Positions 8,101-8,492 of a stretch of 8,492 nucleotides of DNA are shown piece by piece (within the stretch, counting starts at the first letter, position 1; each line of letters starts with the position of its first letter). Position numbers and translations under genes: made by a program. Under the pieces are notes generated by a model, which saw nothing but the letters and a program-made list of their open reading frames with translations, did not search any database and was not told where the DNA came from. The stretch comes from Terrimonas_A sp036262095 (GTDB lineage: Bacteria > Bacteroidota > Bacteroidia > Chitinophagales > Chitinophagaceae). The stretch spans positions 1-8,492 of the forward strand of contig DATAJQ010000290.1 in assembly GCA_036262095.1 (NCBI GenBank). The letters run 5' to 3'.

Positions 8101-8401
8101 CGGTTTTCGACAGCTGCAGGTTGATAGTTGAGCGGTTCTTGACCGCTATTTCCTGTGTGCCATAACCAAGAAATGAAAAGATAAGTGTTCCCGTAGGCGG
8201 TACCTTAATGCTGTAGTTGCCCTGGGCATCTACTGTACCACCAATGTTCGTGTTCCTGACTGTAACACTGGCGCCTTCCAGCGGGAGGCTGGTTTCTTTG
8301 TCTGTCACTTTCCCTGTGACGGTGATTTCCTGTGCATGTACAGCAGATACCCATAGCAGCATACATGCAACAAGAAAATAAGGCAAGCATAATTTTTTCA
8401 T
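5180..8401 (-). CDS. SusC/RagA-family TonB-dependent outer-membrane transporter
   Basis: A complete 1073-residue SusC-type barrel. A signal peptide covers 1-23 (hydrophobic VACMLLWVSAVHA, cleaved before QEITV). A carboxypeptidase-regulatory-like beta-sandwich follows at about 26-98 (VTGKVTDKETSLPLEGASV, GNYSIKVPPTGTLIFSFLGY). Next is the TonB-box region DGVVIVGYKAVQRKDVNGAVS (105-125), then the plug with APGVQAVVRTG, LYIVDGVPI (188-196) and the SusC signature DDIASIDILKDAAATAIYGS (218-237) continuing to RGANGVVIIKTRRG. The barrel ends with DVNGDYLIDGADYG, KIQGGFHTH, FIEKGDYWSLDNITLSYNIP (994-1013) and the terminal strand SLALGLNIQF ending in Phe. No N-terminal STN signalling domain is present, so anti-sigma-factor (FecR) control is not indicated. 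It imports oligomeric nutrients using TonB energy with the SusD encoded 12 bases downstream. It heads the operon. Confidence 0.98.
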   Translation of the reverse strand: MKKLCLPYFLVACMLLWVSAVHAQEITVTGKVTDKETSLPLEGASVTVRNTNIGGTVDAQGNYSIKVPPTGTLIFSFLGYGTQEIAVKNRSTINLQLSKTDKDMDGVVIVGYKAVQRKDVNGAVSSIDVKDLQDVPAPSIINLLAGKAPGVQAVVRTGLPGGSGGGLVVRGNTSLSDASDVNGLSNPLYIVDGVPISLSDLAGFDVSQNDFFATLNPDDIASIDILKDAAATAIYGSRGANGVVIIKTRRGRNMKTRFNFSSVLGVNFEPEKLKVFTGEAERQEKLRLYKESLKTLFGDQAWVDVRNGLEVEGYMLPAVLTDKYNPAFNNAYDYQDLFYQKGITRQVDLNMEGGNEKNAFRVGLGYYDEKGVLVGFGFKRFTANASLTSDISSKIHNDISVRLTYLDRKGGQTDNLRSFPTSPTQLPSSLYYKTPEELDLLSGKLGDTYNANKTYMATLNESMRIKFTKELTLDNQAAISTIFGKKDYFVPSTASANFLSYAESSSSTNVTFNAHSILSYFKTFGDHELTALAGTEVNIEQNSMNRLYGEGGSSDYIRVVQGFPKENVFGVSDIVKSHLLSYLANVSYGYKDRYKVEGVIRRDGSSRFGENNKWTTFPSVKGSWTFSREPFMSNLQNVINYGKLRVSYGSSGTIDSDPLLQYNSLINITNIGAGIYDIYGNRIVVNTYGGGGVVIPDFNKIANRSLSWSKSTEVNYGLDLELFKSRIYINADLYSRYSSGLVYVSMLSPEVGYTSIRSNLVDMTSNGFEVGITGYLFPRDKDFQWDMTLNLARNQTSIAKLGNGGRDYINGNYAFVMNQPAFQYYTYEYLGPLQNVDDLPVNPATGEPMKYLWADAGLALNQQGKVFPGMPVFTDVNGDYLIDGADYGYDKKIIQGKSPEPKIQGGFHTHIKFKNFNLRVQSSFAFGHYIFNTSLQQMLSQYDDNTRFFTDALYDLSSSVSFWEKPGDAAYYPMRYISYSDGGSARSFRESSMFIEKGDYWSLDNITLSYNIPAKFAKRFGLRGMNVYSTMRNVAMWKASNVPDPRLITKTGYYNGQGYPINRSLALGLNIQF

Positions 8402-8492
8402 AAGCGAATACTTTAGTTCATTTTCTTAAATAGTTTGGTCGTCATCCTAAATAGGCAGCCCGAATTTACAGTCATGAAACAGTAGTACATCA
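8402..8492 (-). promoter_or_regulatory. Leader of the SusCD operon; promoter not resolved
   Basis: These 91 bases precede the susC start codon and run off the window edge. They contain no open frame I would call a gene. The sequence just before the ATG is A/T-rich and has no Shine-Dalgarno motif, as is common in Bacteroidota. I looked for the Bacteroidota primary-sigma pattern (TTG about 20 bases before TAnnTTTG) and for a LacI-type palindrome. Only partial matches were seen (minus-strand TAAATTCG at 8461-8468 and TATTTAGG at 8446-8453), neither with a proper upstream element. The region is assigned by position only. Confidence 0.3.

Noticed and set aside
8446..8468. Possible promoter -7 elements on the minus strand (TATTTAGG, TAAATTCG)
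   Set aside because: Each misses at least one position of TAnnTTTG, and no TTG/TTTG element sits at the right distance upstream within the window.

Overview
The window looks like a chromosomal segment of a Bacteroidota species, probably from the Chitinophaga/Sphingobacteria side of the phylum. The reasons are a complete SusC/SusD pair, several short Bacteroidota-style lipoprotein signals, a FAS1 lipoprotein followed by a DUF5007-like lipoprotein, and start codons preceded by A/T-rich sequence with no clear Shine-Dalgarno motif. No RNA gene, CRISPR array, insertion sequence or phage gene is visible. There is no gene-free stretch longer than 300 bases.

Layout. At the left edge, on the plus strand, lies the C-terminal part of a LacI/GalR-family transcription factor, cut by the window boundary and ending at 469. 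A gap of about 90 bases (470-560) holds a plausible intrinsic terminator for that gene. The rest is one minus-strand gene cluster, read from right to left: susC-like TonB-dependent outer-membrane transporter (8401-5180), susD-like lipoprotein (5167-3566), FAS1 (fasciclin) lipoprotein (3548-2772), DUF5007-like lipoprotein (2768-1650) and a secreted protein of unknown function (1631-561). The gaps between these genes are 12, 17, 3 and 18 bases, so they almost certainly form one operon. Its leader (8402-8492) is at the right edge, and no convincing promoter can be read there.

How the genes may work together. SusC and SusD should form the usual outer-membrane import complex: a lidded, TonB-energised channel for a carbohydrate, peptide or other oligomeric nutrient. 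The FAS1 and DUF5007-like lipoproteins occupy the position that SusE/SusF-type surface lipoproteins hold in the starch system, so they may be accessory surface binding or adhesion proteins. The last gene encodes a signal-peptide protein with strongly patterned His/Glu/Asp/Trp motifs but no family I can name. It is the least understood part of the locus and the best candidate for a new activity. All five products are predicted to leave the cytoplasm. No recognisable glycoside hydrolase, polysaccharide lyase, sulfatase or peptidase lies in the window, so the substrate cannot be stated. The LacI-type gene hints at sugar-responsive control, but it converges on the operon and its link to it is inference.
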